Shown piece after piece: positions 26,901 to 36,990 of a stretch of 64,000 bases of DNA (position 1 is its first letter; the number at the start of each line of letters is the position of its first letter). This DNA comes from Chromobotia macracanthus. Taxonomy: Eukaryota; Chordata; Actinopteri; Cypriniformes; Botiidae. The notes under the pieces were generated by a model, which was not told where the DNA came from, did not search any database, and saw only the letters and a list, made by a program, of their open reading frames with translations. Location: assembly GCA_036877525.1 (NCBI GenBank), contig JAZGTH010000047.1:1417501-1481500 (forward strand), in the 5' to 3' direction. The translations under genes and the position numbers were made by a program.

Positions 26901-29900
26901 AGATATATAAATGTTAGTCAGTAAGGGGTTCGACATACGTGGACACTGTTTTACACATGTGGCTCCAAAGCTGAACTTTTTGTCCTTGTTGGGTTTGGAC
27001 TGGAAGGTGATCGGGTCGTAGATGGTGGGTGGAGGGCAATTGTCTTTACATGTGCCACTGTCATTAAAGTGACGACAGGCCTACAGAGTCAAAAGCACAA
27101 GAGCATTCAAATAAAAGCAGATGACAAAACTTTCAAATTTCATGTCAGTTAGATCAGTCAGTGGTATAAATGTGAGATTTGATCTGATATTTTCACCAGA
27201 CAGTCGGAGTCTCTGGGCCCGGTGCATCCTGCAGCACACTGCACATGACAACAGTCATTGGGTTTCGGACCCTTACAGCGCAAACATCCAGATGAGCAAT
27301 GCATAGACGTCACTGTAGAGAAAGAAACATGTGAGGCTGGGCAACGCATTGCTGCTTTAATTCATGAGTCTGAATTTGCATAGAATACTACCAAATAAAA
27401 TAGCAGATCTGAAACAGATCGACACTTGAGACAAATGAACGGTGTAAGGGCTTTTTGTTAACAATGTTAAAATTAAAGGATAAGTCAGGTGTCTGCAGAA
27501 CAGCGGTGTTGTTCAGCTGTGTTGTTCAGCTGTGTTGTTCAGCTGTGTTGTTCAGGGGTGTTGTTCAGCTGTGTTGTTCAGCTGTGTTGTTCAGCTGTGT
27601 TGTTCAGCTGTGTTGTTCAGCTGTGTTGTTCAGCTGTGTTGTTCAGCTGTGTTGTTCAGCTGTGTTGTTCTGCTGTGTTGTTCTGCTGTGTTGTTCTGCT
27701 GTGTTGTTCTGCTGTGTTGTTCTGCTGTGTTGTTCTGCTGTGTTGTTCTGCTGTGTTGTTCTGCTGTGTTCTCAGCTGTGTTCTCAGCTGTGTTCTCAGC
27801 TGTGTTCTCAGCTGTGTTCTCAGCTGTGTTGTTCTGCTGTGTTGTTCTGCTGTGTTGTTCTGCTGTGTTGTTCTGCTGTGTTGTTCTGCTGTGTTGTTCA
27901 GCTGTGTTGTTCAGCTGTGTTGTTCAGCTGTGTTGTTCAGCTGTGTTGTTCAGCTGTGTTGTTCAGCTGTGTTCTGAAGGTTGTGATGGTCTCAGCAGAT
28001 CAGGTGGAGGCTGGCAGCTCATTCCACCAGGAAGGAACAGAACAGGTGAATGTTTCTGAGAGTGATCTTCTACCTCGTTTGTGAGGGAATGTTTTATTAA
28101 GCTGGTTAGACATTTCTTTCTTTCAAAGTTAATATTAACACAGAACAAAAATGAACAAAGCCATTAAAATTTTAACAAATGCATTACAAATTCAGGAAGT
28201 AAATGGGATTTAAAACAAATTTAACATTTATGCATTAAGTAGATGCACAAATTCATAGATCACAGTTCCTTCAGAGTTCATTTAATGTCACTGAATGTTT
28301 GTTACCTGGGAATCAAACCCGTGACCCTAGCATTGAGCTCATGTTCAGATCTGTTACATTTGAAGATGATCGGCACTGAAAACTGGCTTTATTACTGAAC
28401 CCCACAAACACGGGCCAGTGTGCCAGTGATACTCACAGATCTGACAGTCCTGATCGCTTTCCCCCCAACATCCAGCAGACTTACAGGCTGAAGAGCACAG
28501 AGGACCTGATGAAGAAACACGACAGTACTGAAGTGTGACGTCATGAACGGGGTAAGGTATTGAGACAGGTTTGCTATGATAAACTCACAGGTCTTTGGGA
28601 CTTCTTGCAGGTGTAATGGTTTGCTTTCAATTTTATAGACAGTATCTGCCCACTTTATATCCCGAGGGAAGCAAAGCTGAGGGTTTCCCCGAATATACAC
28701 CCCACCAAGCAGAATTTCTGTGAAACAGCAATAGGAAGTTCTTATTACCACTGCATTGTAGAGTCACAATAAAAAAAAAGGTTAAAATGTTGTTGTACCT
28801 TATAGTTATATAATTATAATTATAACCTATAATTAAGAGGGTTTCCATACTATTTCACAAACAATGACTTTCCTAACACAATTTTTAGCCAAAGAAATGT
28901 TTTACAGCTAAGCATAACAAGAAAAATGTATATTCATATCAAAATTCCCATGTTCTTTTCCAGGCCTGGAAATTGTACCTTCCTTAATATTTTCAAACTT
29001 TTCCATGACAAATTAAATGCAAAGAAGTCAAGGACCCCACACTTTTACGGACCTTTGATGGAATTTGACTTTTCCAGTCGTTTTGAATACTAAGTAAAAA
29101 AGCAAGAAATACAAGAACAGACTTCCATTTAAACAATTATATAAAAATAGGACAAAAATGATAAATAAATAGACTTCCTGAACCCCTATTCCCCATTTTC
29201 CTGGAATAAAACCACTTCTCATCCCACTGTCACCTGAAATTGAGAGAATCTAAATGATAAACGAGTTTAATGAGTCCAAAATGAGAAAAGGTGATGTAAA
29301 CACATAGCACAACACAAGAACAAGACATAGACATGAACAACAACCAGTAAAACTAACTATCAAGGAAAACAAGACACACCTGGAGACAATTCGGGCGGGC
29401 CAACACTAAAGACCAGAGACATGGACTAAAAACATGGCTTCAAAATGAAAGATATGACCCTTAAACAGAACAGACACATTACACCCACAGAATATTCATT
29501 TTATATGTACAAAGTACTGCACCACACACTGGAGACACACTGCCAAACATCCCGAGACACACTGCCAAAACAACTGTTCTCAGTTCCAAAACTGGAGTCA
29601 GTTTCCCAAAACCATCATTAGCCAGCTATAGGCGTAAGTTTCATTGTTACCAGCAGTGAATGGTTGAACTACACTGGACAGAACTAAGGATAGCTGGCTA
29701 ACAATGCTTTTAGGAAACATACTCCAAATGATTTACTACATGAGTCAGTCTGACTCTAATCACTGACTTATGAGTTTGACGCTGTTGAGGGTTTTAAATT
29801 CATTTAAAAGAACTGGTTCATAAGAGGAATTGATTTACAAAACAGACATAACGGCTTTCACTGTTTTGTTGTTGCATTAAGCACAACACACCAAAACGAT

Positions 29901-32900
29901 GCAGAATAGTGCTGCACAGGCATGCATTCTAAAACTGTGATGAACCAACTCTTCCTCCCCACAAGACAATGTGATGAAATCACATATGAATGCACACAAG
30001 TTTTTCCAGTAGTCACCTCAGCCCTCCAGCTGGATGTGTCTGCAGACACACTCAACTGCACATTCCACAATGTTCAAAGTCCTTACCTGTGAGACTCCTG
30101 AGACGCAGTTCCCTCAGACCGACCGCTGTCTGACTCAGGTGAACGTTGTCGTGTACCGCGAGAGCATAGCTGGAGTTATAGAGCTGACTGCCTCGTATGA
30201 TGCGTAGACTGTCCAGAGGAATCGACCGCACAGAGACATGAGCTATCAGCACATATCCCTGAACCTCCACTATCCCCTACAGAGCAACACAACACCAGAC
30301 ACACTGTTTTATCTTTTCCAGCATTTTATCATTATAGCATTATAGCATTTTAAGTACTGCACTGAAAAAAACATTAACCTGAAGACTTCAAAACACTGCT
30401 GCTGTCTTTAGTGAAAGAATGGTACGTTTCCAAATATTTGCCGATTTTGACGTTATCAATTGTCATTAGTCGATAAGCAAATCCAGTTAATAAGTCTGTT
30501 TTTTACATTTTAAGGGAGGTAATGTCATAAGATACATTTGATATATCACATCTGTGCACCACAGAAATGTCTCTATCTGCAGTGTAATATGCAGTAGTAC
30601 ATAAACATAAAGACATGAGGCATGTACCTGCAGGAAGGAGAGGTCTGGAGTGCCCTGCAGGTGAGTGATCTCCAGGTTACCATGAACCACCTGACAGTCT
30701 GTGTACAGCAGTCGAAGCATTTCATAATGATTCTCAAGACTGGAGGGTAAAGCCAACTTCATATCTGTCCCGAGACACACTGCCAAACACAAAGACAACA
30801 GCAGCATCAGCGCTGTACAAATCACAACCACATTTTCAGATGATTGGGAAAGAAAATATGCAGATTTCTGTGGAATGGACTCAGATAAGAAATAAGAAAT
30901 CTGTGGAGCTATAAACATTTACCTGGCTAACAGGGAACATTTCTCTGAACGTTGCTAACATTCTCTCAAAGTTTTCTTAAACGCTTTGAACATTCCAAGA
31001 AAATTTAAAAGTTTTTACATTTTTGTTATTTAATGGAAACATTAAGGAAACGTTCTTACAATCTAAAATTGTTAGCTGGGTAGTAGCCTAAATAAGGTCA
31101 GCCTTGACTAAACTGTCCTCGAAACACAAGAAAAAAAGAGCTGATAATGCAGATAAAACAAAACCAAAAAAATCAAGCATTTACACCTTTAACACAACAA
31201 ACACTGCATACGTTACACTTACAGTCCTGTCCTCCTGTCTGTGTTTTATCTCATGTATGACTGAGAGCAGGACACTGTAAATAGATGTGATTGGCACTTG
31301 GGGTTCATGTCACAGAGTGTGTGTGCTTGTGTAGAGATCTGCTCTGAGAGTTGTGTGTGGGCTGTAGTGTCACATTGTCCCCATTCACAGATATGAACTT
31401 TTGCAAAGGTAGTTTTGGCAAATTCTTTTAACTGATTAATAAGAATAATTATTCATTATTAACTGATTAACCAAAAAGCATTAACTGAATAACCCAATAA
31501 GCAAAAAGAATAACATAACTGAGAATCCATAAAAATTAACTGCATTCTGTGACGTTATGGTAAAAGAGATGCAATGAGATTTTTTTAGCAGGATTACATT
31601 TTGATATACGGCAGATAAATACAGTATTAACATCAGAGTTGGATTCTGGACAATACGGGTGATGACAATAAGTGTTGCTTATAGCCATGTAGATTTTTAG
31701 CCAATTTGTAGCGAAGTCTAGCCCCGTTCTACTATAAAACACCCAAGTGCTGTCGGACATTTTAATTACAAGCCCATCACTGCACGAGGTCTCTGCACTC
31801 ATACTGTATAAAAACTTACATAAGACATTGTATTTCACTGTAGTAGCATTAAAACCTCATTCATGTTTACATTTTCATTACATTAATCCACTGTGACTTA
31901 CAGTGCTGAATATATATTTTCTATATATTTTATCAGTACATTCATCAGGACTCATGACCGCGTTGCTCCACTCTACCAGCTGAGCTATAGGAATCACACC
32001 TGCCACGACGCAGCTGACCAAAAAGTTATTTTACACAGATTTGTAAAATAACGCACATGACCTTATTTTTTGTGTTGTTTTGTCATTTTTAGAGCTTATT
32101 ACTGTAGTAAGTAACTGTACTTTTTGTTGTTCCGATAAGAGCTGGGTGAACATTATACTAAACATTTCCTTTAGAGTACCAGGAATGAAAGAAAAATCAT
32201 ACAGATTTGGAATAACCTGAGGGTCAGTAAATGATGACAGAATTGTCAATTTTGAGTCAGTTAACCCTTTAAAGTGTTGTCTGTTAGTGTGAGACTGTTA
32301 AAAAGAGCTGTTTTTGTGCAGCTATCAGTACAGTCATGTGTTCACACTGATGGGACTAAGACTGAATAAGTCACTGTGTTTCTCTGGTTCACACTTCCTT
32401 TCCAAGTTCCCTTCCTCCTCTTTTCATCCTCATAACATTCCCTCCTCTATGTGTGTGCCGGGGGGGAGAGCCGGCTGGTTGCATTGAATGGAAAACAAAG
32501 AGGAAATCCTGGACATCATACACACAAAGCACGATTTGTGGATTATTTCAGATTTATTTTCACAAAAATATGTTGAATTAATAATACTGCATGTTTCGTC
32601 AGTGTTGAAGCAGTTAAGAATCACCCCAGTAACTACAGCCCTTCACCTCTGCAGCACTCCTCTCTCTAAATCTCTCTCTCCATTATCAGTGTTTGTGAGC
32701 TCTACTTTAACCCGACTTACACTAGCTAAGGTGCAGCTATTACACAACACAATAACATCTAAGCCAGCAGGTTCACACACACGTGTGCTTACTTTTGCTT
32801 GTTATTTATGTGCCGCTTCTTTAGCCAGACTAATTCATTGCCCAACATTTGACCATTTTATCAGCCAATATCAATACCAACTTGTCTGATTAACAGAAGT

Positions 32901-35900
32901 GCGTCTGTTCCAAAATCTACCAACAGTTTAATCAATTAATCCAAAAAATAAACAAATAGCACACAAGTGTTTGCTGGTGAAATCTGATCAAATAATGCTT
33001 TCTGTAATGCTCTTTAAATCATATTATACACTCTTCATTGGCATTATTTTAAAATATTTTTATTTACAGAAGACACAATTTAAGGAAGGAACAATTTAAC
33101 CCCCCCCAGCCTTTAATGGGGAGTGGTGGTAATATCTACAAATCTTCTCTGACACACAATTAAAATCCTTAAGAAAATGTGACAGAAAATGTCTCTTGTC
33201 TAAGTTAAGAGACCTTCAGTGTCTGGGAGAGAGAGTGTATAAATCAGTGCTTTCACCTGTGCTATGAGGCAACCTGCCGCACCCCTCCTGGTGTTGAGCC
33301 AGACAGGAAGTTTTGTGTGCACCGCACTGGTCTGCACTTTCAATAGGTTTCAGCTGCTGTTAACTGCTGCTGTCACGGCGACTGCGCTCGCAGACAACAA
33401 CAATACAAACAGAGAGTACACGCTGAACTTTCACAGATCAGAGATCAACTGCTGCCTGACTGATCCTGACCTGAGCTGTAATAAGAAAAACAAGACTGTC
33501 TTACCCTGCAAGTAAAAACCTTTCACCAGCACGTGATGATAAATTCACAATGTAAGCGGTTCAAAAGCACAGGAGCCGATCCACAACACAGAGCTCGATA
33601 ACATTTTTCTGCTGGCTGAATCAAGGCAATAGTTCAGTTTGCTTTGCCAACATTTTTTCAGGTCGTAACACAAAACAAGTTTTTATAAGCAACATATTAT
33701 ACGTGTCAGAGAAATCTCAGCAGAACTGGCCCTGAACTCTTTCACATGAGTAAGCCAGTGCATCAAAATCAATAAAACATCAATAACATTCAGTGACAAA
33801 AACATTCAATTAAAGGCAGTTTTTAAATGCACATAATGATTTTCAGTTTGATATGGGAACACAGGGCGTAAACAAAACTGTTATTCACCGTTTAGAGTGC
33901 ATATTATTATACAGATAACCACTATAATGTTATAATAACTTTATAATCATTCTGTTGATTCAAACAGACACGTGACTCAGCTTCTAGAAAACATCTCACA
34001 GCTTTTTTTCTACACACATATTCTATTGTTTTTCTCGTGGACAGAGTCAGTCACAGAACAAACAAGAATTACTGAACCGACCAGAAGAACCGGATCAGGA
34101 CCAGACCTTGTGAGTGTTTGCGTGTGTGTGAAGCATGTATTACTCCATCCTGACACACTGCTACACACATACCAAAACAATGATGGGGTGCACAGATACA
34201 TATGCTGAACCATAGCTAATGTATGCACACATTCCTAAACAATGAAGGACCTTGTACACAGTGACCTTGTACACCTTGTACACAGTGCCACTAATGGTGC
34301 AAAACCTGCGATTTTCTACAGATCTCTGTAATGCAGTCAGCAGTACAGCCTAGCAAGAGCCGCCAATTCTTCACTAAAATGCAGGCAGCCACGAGTGACA
34401 AGCAACAGAATGTTTTTTATCATTTGCTTAGTTTCTATCTATGTTGTGTCAAGTCAGGTAGTCCACCCCCCAGCTAAATCTTATTGGTCCAACATCGTGC
34501 TCCTCATATCTGAATATTAAACTGTATATTAACAAATTAAAGAATCAAATATGTTCTGATTGGTTGGAATAGTGCTGCACTGTGCAGCTTTCAGTGTGAA
34601 CGGACAAATTACCTGATAATGAAAACAGCATTATCAGACAGGACTGTGTTTCTCAAAAGCACTGTAAGCATAAGTATATCATAGCACCAATAATCTCTAC
34701 AATTAACTGCGGCTCATGATGCTTTTGAGAAATACAGCCCAGGACGTTTGTCACTTTTTGACATCTATAAGCAAACCATTTGTATGCTGAGCACAGTGTA
34801 AACAATGCGGTTCTGTGCCGCAATCAAATCATTGTTTGAGACACGACATGTCAACTGCTAGCTGAACCAATGCTGCGAGTCTGGAGGCGGGGCTACTTAC
34901 TTGTCTAACCTATAATACATAGCAGGAGTTTTGGGGAAACCTGTTTAAAAACCGTCATTATTTTGGTAATTGCACTAATGCTCTGAAATGAGAAGGATTT
35001 GTCATTTTAATGCCACTAATGGTTCATAAATGACACATTTCACTTTTAAGTGAATTGGATCACTTACCAAAACATCACGATTGTGTTATTTAAAACACAG
35101 CAAGACAATTTCCTTGTGGCTCTGATAAGATACATCTCTGACTGTTACTCTGATGATCCAGTAATTTAATATGATATGTGAGGACAATCATGTGCTGAGA
35201 ATAAACTAACAGCATGGCTAAGGGTCTCCATTACAGTGAAAAATGACCAATCCTGTCCTCAGCCAGCCATTCACAACTTTACCAGACTGCTGCTTTGTTT
35301 TTACTCCAGTAAAAATTAACTAGACTGCTACTTTTACTTAACAAGCTGACTATTTGCAAAACTGATCAAACACTTATGTTATCAAAGCATTTTATCATAA
35401 TCATAAGTTATCTTTTTATTAAGTTCAAGTATCAGAAGTATCAGTAACCGTGGTGTATGTTTAAAACTGCACATTGTGGACAGTGCCTGAGCTTGTTTTG
35501 ATGCCACTAATGCAAACATGGTCCTGACAGCATTATTTCATTCTGTTTGTCAGGAATGTTTCTTGCAGGCTGTTGACAGTCTCAGCTGAGATGCGGAGTG
35601 AAGACACAAGACCGCATACTAAAAATAACGTTTTAAACAAACAAACAAACGTTGAAAACACACGCTCTGCTCTGATATAAGCGGTTGTGTTTGTTTTATT
35701 TGAGTCAGAACCCTCACACTGTTACACTCCTAACATACAACCTTTGGAATAACTTCACCTCACCAAGCAAACTGTGTGCACAAAGAGCACTGAACAGCTA
35801 AAGCCATAACAGTTCATGATATAGTTTGTTCTTTATAAAAATCTTTTGTGCAAAGCGTGATCATCCACAATGCATGTATAACCTGCAGTGATCTTAAACA

Positions 35901-36737
35901 AGGCATCCTGGGCTTTTCGGTCATATCAGTGTTTATAGCCATTATGATAATAATCATAATCATACACTAAAAGAGAAACAAACAAACGCATTGTACGGCC
36001 ATGGTGTTTTGGATAAAGGTCTTTGGTAATTCCCTGTTATTATGATTATGCGAATAATTTATAATGTACAATATATCACAATACAATGATATTGCCATTG
36101 ATACTATCACTGTACCAGGGTACTACAACAGAACTTTTTGCAATAGTAATAATAGTAATAATGTACTTATGCATCAAACCCTATATGTGTCCTTGCTCCC
36201 AGGACATTGTGTTATACTATATGTGCTGTTAAACTATGTGTAGCACAATAATACTGCAGTATAATGAAGTGGTCGCTGGCACACTGCTCAACTCTTATTG
36301 TCTAGCAGAAGCTGCAGATCAAGTTTGCGTGACATACTTCGCCTACGACTAATGCGCCAGCAGTGTGTGAAACACGACGGCTTGTGTGGTCGAGATCAGT
36401 TCAGATACACGGGTACACGACATGAAGTCACAGCATTTCTCTATGGATGAACTTCCTGCAGCTCCTACAAGTGACCGCGGCGCGGATGGGTGTCAACCCG
36501 CCGCCGGCGCCTCTCCGCAGGAATGTTCCCACACACCGACGGGCTGTCCGCCGGAACTTTCCTTCTGCTGGATGCTTTCACATTCACCAAACACGCATTT
36601 AACATCGTGGACTTTTGAGGGTGTGGGGGGGCTTTGGGAGCGTGTCGAGATGACCCACCTTCTCTGCCTGTAGCGCCTGTAATGCCCAACAGCAGCAGCG
36701 GGACCCAGACGAGCCCAAAACTTCTGTGCGTCTCCAT
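15449..36737 (-). CDS. erbb2: Receptor tyrosine kinase ErbB2 (complete gene)
   Basis: Ligandless co-receptor of the EGFR family; pairs with ErbB3/4 at the plasma membrane. Coding exons, 5' to 3' on the - strand: 36737-36659, 30779-30628, 30276-30087, 28717-28589, 28505-28437, 27312-27197, 27080-26939, 26851-26723, 26371-26245, 25654-25581, 25484-25394, 24602-24400, 23651-23519, 23323-23233, 22951-22797, 22711-22667, 22268-22130, 21594-21472, 20665-20567, 20307-20122, 19771-19616, 18904-18829, 18738-18592, 18165-18068, 17968-17783, 16404-16041, 15777-15449. They total 3,828 nt (1,275 codons plus stop; human 1,255) with every phase matching. Many sizes equal the human exons I recall (152, 142, 74, 91, 133, 139, 123, 99, 186, 156, 76, 147, 98). 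ERBB2 identity rests on kinase signatures such as LLGICLTSTVQLVTQLMP and LLDIDETEYHADGGK. The start ATG is followed by a signal peptide. No frame lesion is seen. Confidence 0.97.
17553..17582. repeat. Perfect 13-bp hairpin in an erbb2 intron
   Basis: AGGGATCGTATGA (17553-17565) is followed by a 4-nt loop TTTC and its exact reverse complement (17570-17582). It lies in the intron between the exons at 17783 and 16404. It is too short for a typical pre-miRNA. Confidence 0.85.
18068..21594 (-). CDS. erbb2: erbb2 exons 18-24: tyrosine kinase domain
   Basis: Glycine loop GSGAFG (exon 18), VAIK lysine (exon 19), NKEILDEAYVMA C-helix glutamate (exons 19/20), catalytic HRDLAARN and DFG with activation-loop DETEYHADGG (exon 21), WMALES (exon 22), then [21 protein letters not shown] (exons 22/23) and the RDPPRYVVIQ end (exon 24). 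All catalytic residues are intact, so this is predicted to be an active kinase, unlike ErbB3. Confidence 0.95.
18925..19045. repeat. Possible decayed end of the 5.8-kb transposon family
   Basis: The stretch accaccagtcaag ... ttgactgaaatgttgatctt, then aaaaaccttctga, resembles the left end of the element at 5780-6295. Only this end is recognisable. It is in the erbb2 intron upstream of exon 22. Confidence 0.35.
22130..22268 (-). CDS. erbb2: erbb2 exon 17: transmembrane helix and juxtamembrane segment
   Basis: Encodes TTIAITIGGLFLFLILLALLV as the single membrane span with a small-residue (GxxxG-like) start, then the basic juxtamembrane RRQKQQKRKETMRRILQEHE. Length 139 nt equals the human exon. 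The next exon (21594-21472) continues LVEPLTPSGAVPNQAQMRIL, the activating juxtamembrane latch region. Confidence 0.93.
22310..22510. repeat. Interspersed repeat fragment (TTGCTAGGCATT type)
   Basis: The stretch ggtagttgctaggcattgat ... gggccccccttcaatgtaag ... ttgcccattttattgtag looks like a common fish repeat. It sits in the intron between the exons at 22667 and 22268. Family not assigned. Confidence 0.35.
22797..36737 (-). CDS. erbb2: erbb2 exons 1-15: signal peptide and extracellular domains
   Basis: Exon 1 encodes METHRSFGLVWVPLLLLGIT, a clear signal peptide. Exon 2 opens VCLGTDMKLALP, the start of domain I (L1). Cysteine-rich domain II is spread over exons 5-7 (CWGESDQDCQ, CLRCKGPKPNDCCH, CAAGCTGP). 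Domain III (L2) runs over exons 8-12 (GCKKIYGSLAFLPDSF, YLYIDRWPDYLPDLSVFENL). Domain IV covers exons 13-15 (CWGPGPGQCVSCL, CPSGVKEDQ). Cysteine spacing follows the ErbB pattern throughout. Intron 1 is the longest (30780-36658). Confidence 0.93.
24650..24830. repeat. Decayed GGTTGCTAGG-type tandem repeat
   Basis: Five or more spaced, diverged copies of a GTTGCTRGG/GGTTGCTAT core (for example 24660, 24732, 24752, 24800) just outside the 24602 acceptor of erbb2 exon 12. Such GGTTGCTAGG repeats are frequent in fish introns. Confidence 0.5.
27507..27972. repeat. Mirror-ordered 13/12-bp minisatellite rich in CAGCTG
   Basis: This tandem array lies in the erbb2 intron between exon 5 (28437) and exon 6 (27312). 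Three unit types occur in blocks: A (CAGCTGTGTTGTT, 13 bp, about 11 copies plus one CAGGGG variant), B (CTGCTGTGTTGTT, 8 copies), C (CTCAGCTGTGTT, 12 bp, 5 copies), then B (5) and A (6). The order is A-B-C-B-A. Types A and C each contain the palindromic E-box CAGCTG, about 22 in all. The long + strand open frames across it are an artefact of stop-free repeats. Confidence 0.93.
28190..28345 (-). mobile_element. tRNA-derived SINE fragment
   Basis: On the - strand it reads GGGTTTGATTCCCAGG (a Pol III B-box, GWTCRANNC type) followed downstream by CATCTACTTAATGCATAAATG, matching the 3' tail I know from cyprinid tRNA-derived SINEs (CATCTGCTAAATGCATAAATG). The A-box half is not clear. In an erbb2 intron. 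Confidence 0.6.
29590..29722. repeat. Foldback MITE-like repeat (TTTCCCAAAACCATCATTAGC type)
   Basis: The left part (gtttcccaaaaccatcattagc) is loosely mirrored by the right part (gctggctaacaatgctttta ggaaac), forming an imperfect foldback. A related foldback is at 34645-34745. It lies in the erbb2 intron between the exons at 30087 and 28717. Confidence 0.5.
31860..32010 (-). mobile_element. tRNA-derived SINE fragment with A-box
   Basis: On the - strand it reads CTATAGCTCAGCTGGTAGAG (tRNA-like A-box), then GGTCATGAGTCC, then GATGAATGTACTGATAAAAT and CACTGTAAGTCACAGTGGAT. This order and wording match the common cyprinid SINE (tRNA head plus CTGTAAGTCGCTTTGGATAAA tail). The B-box is damaged. 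Confidence 0.65.
32165..32275. repeat. Half copy of the palindromic Angel-like MITE
   Basis: Contains aaatcatacagatttggaat, cctgagggtcagtaaatgat and gacagaattgtcaattttga, ending gttaaccctttaaag. This corresponds to the right half of the element at 3795-3935. Confidence 0.6.
34645..34745. repeat. Foldback MITE-like repeat
   Basis: tgtttctcaaaagca (34648-34662) is mirrored by tgcttttgagaaatacagcc (34720-34739). The spacer is about 57 nt. Family as at 29590. Confidence 0.55.
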
Positions 36738-36990
36738 CGATTAATCCTCCATTAGTCCATAATCCTTCAGTTGGTGCCCAGATCCCCTACACGTCAGACA
36801 GATTCCCCGTGTGATGGTTTGGTATTCCTGTTTTTGTCTCTCTTATTTCCCGAATATCATGAACTTCCTGGCAGGAGCGAGTGCGCCCAACTCTCCCGTG
36901 CGCGTGTGCGTGCGTGCGTGCCATAATACGCGCGCTCCCGCGGAGGAGTGGCAGTCAAGATCGACTCCAGCAGCCCGACAGCAGCCACTG
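36738..36990 (-). promoter_or_regulatory. erbb2: erbb2 5' UTR and probable GC-rich promoter
   Basis: The start codon is at 36737-36735. The sequence on both sides (about 36470-36960) is much richer in GC and CpG than its surroundings, with cgcgcgctcccgcgg near 36930-36945 and a GTGCG repeat near 36900. No TATA box is evident. The transcription start is not defined. Confidence 0.5.

Larger units (their letters stand above)
30780..36658 (-). other. erbb2: erbb2 intron 1
   Basis: A 5.9-kb intron with donor GTGGGT after 36659 and acceptor GGCAG before 30779. No coding frame is convincing. It contains a SINE fragment (31860-32010), a palindromic MITE copy (32165-32275) and a foldback repeat (34645-34745). 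First introns of receptor genes often carry enhancers, but nothing here shows one directly. Confidence 0.75.

Noticed and set aside
27455..28084. Long + strand frames rich in CCSAVLF repeats
   Set aside because: Artefact of the stop-free 13-bp minisatellite; all three + frames stay open and there is no homology.
31960..32010. Possible tRNA gene (TAGCTCAGCTGGTAGAG on the - strand)
   Set aside because: The A-box is present but no cloverleaf can be completed, and the downstream sequence matches the body and tail of a tRNA-derived SINE.
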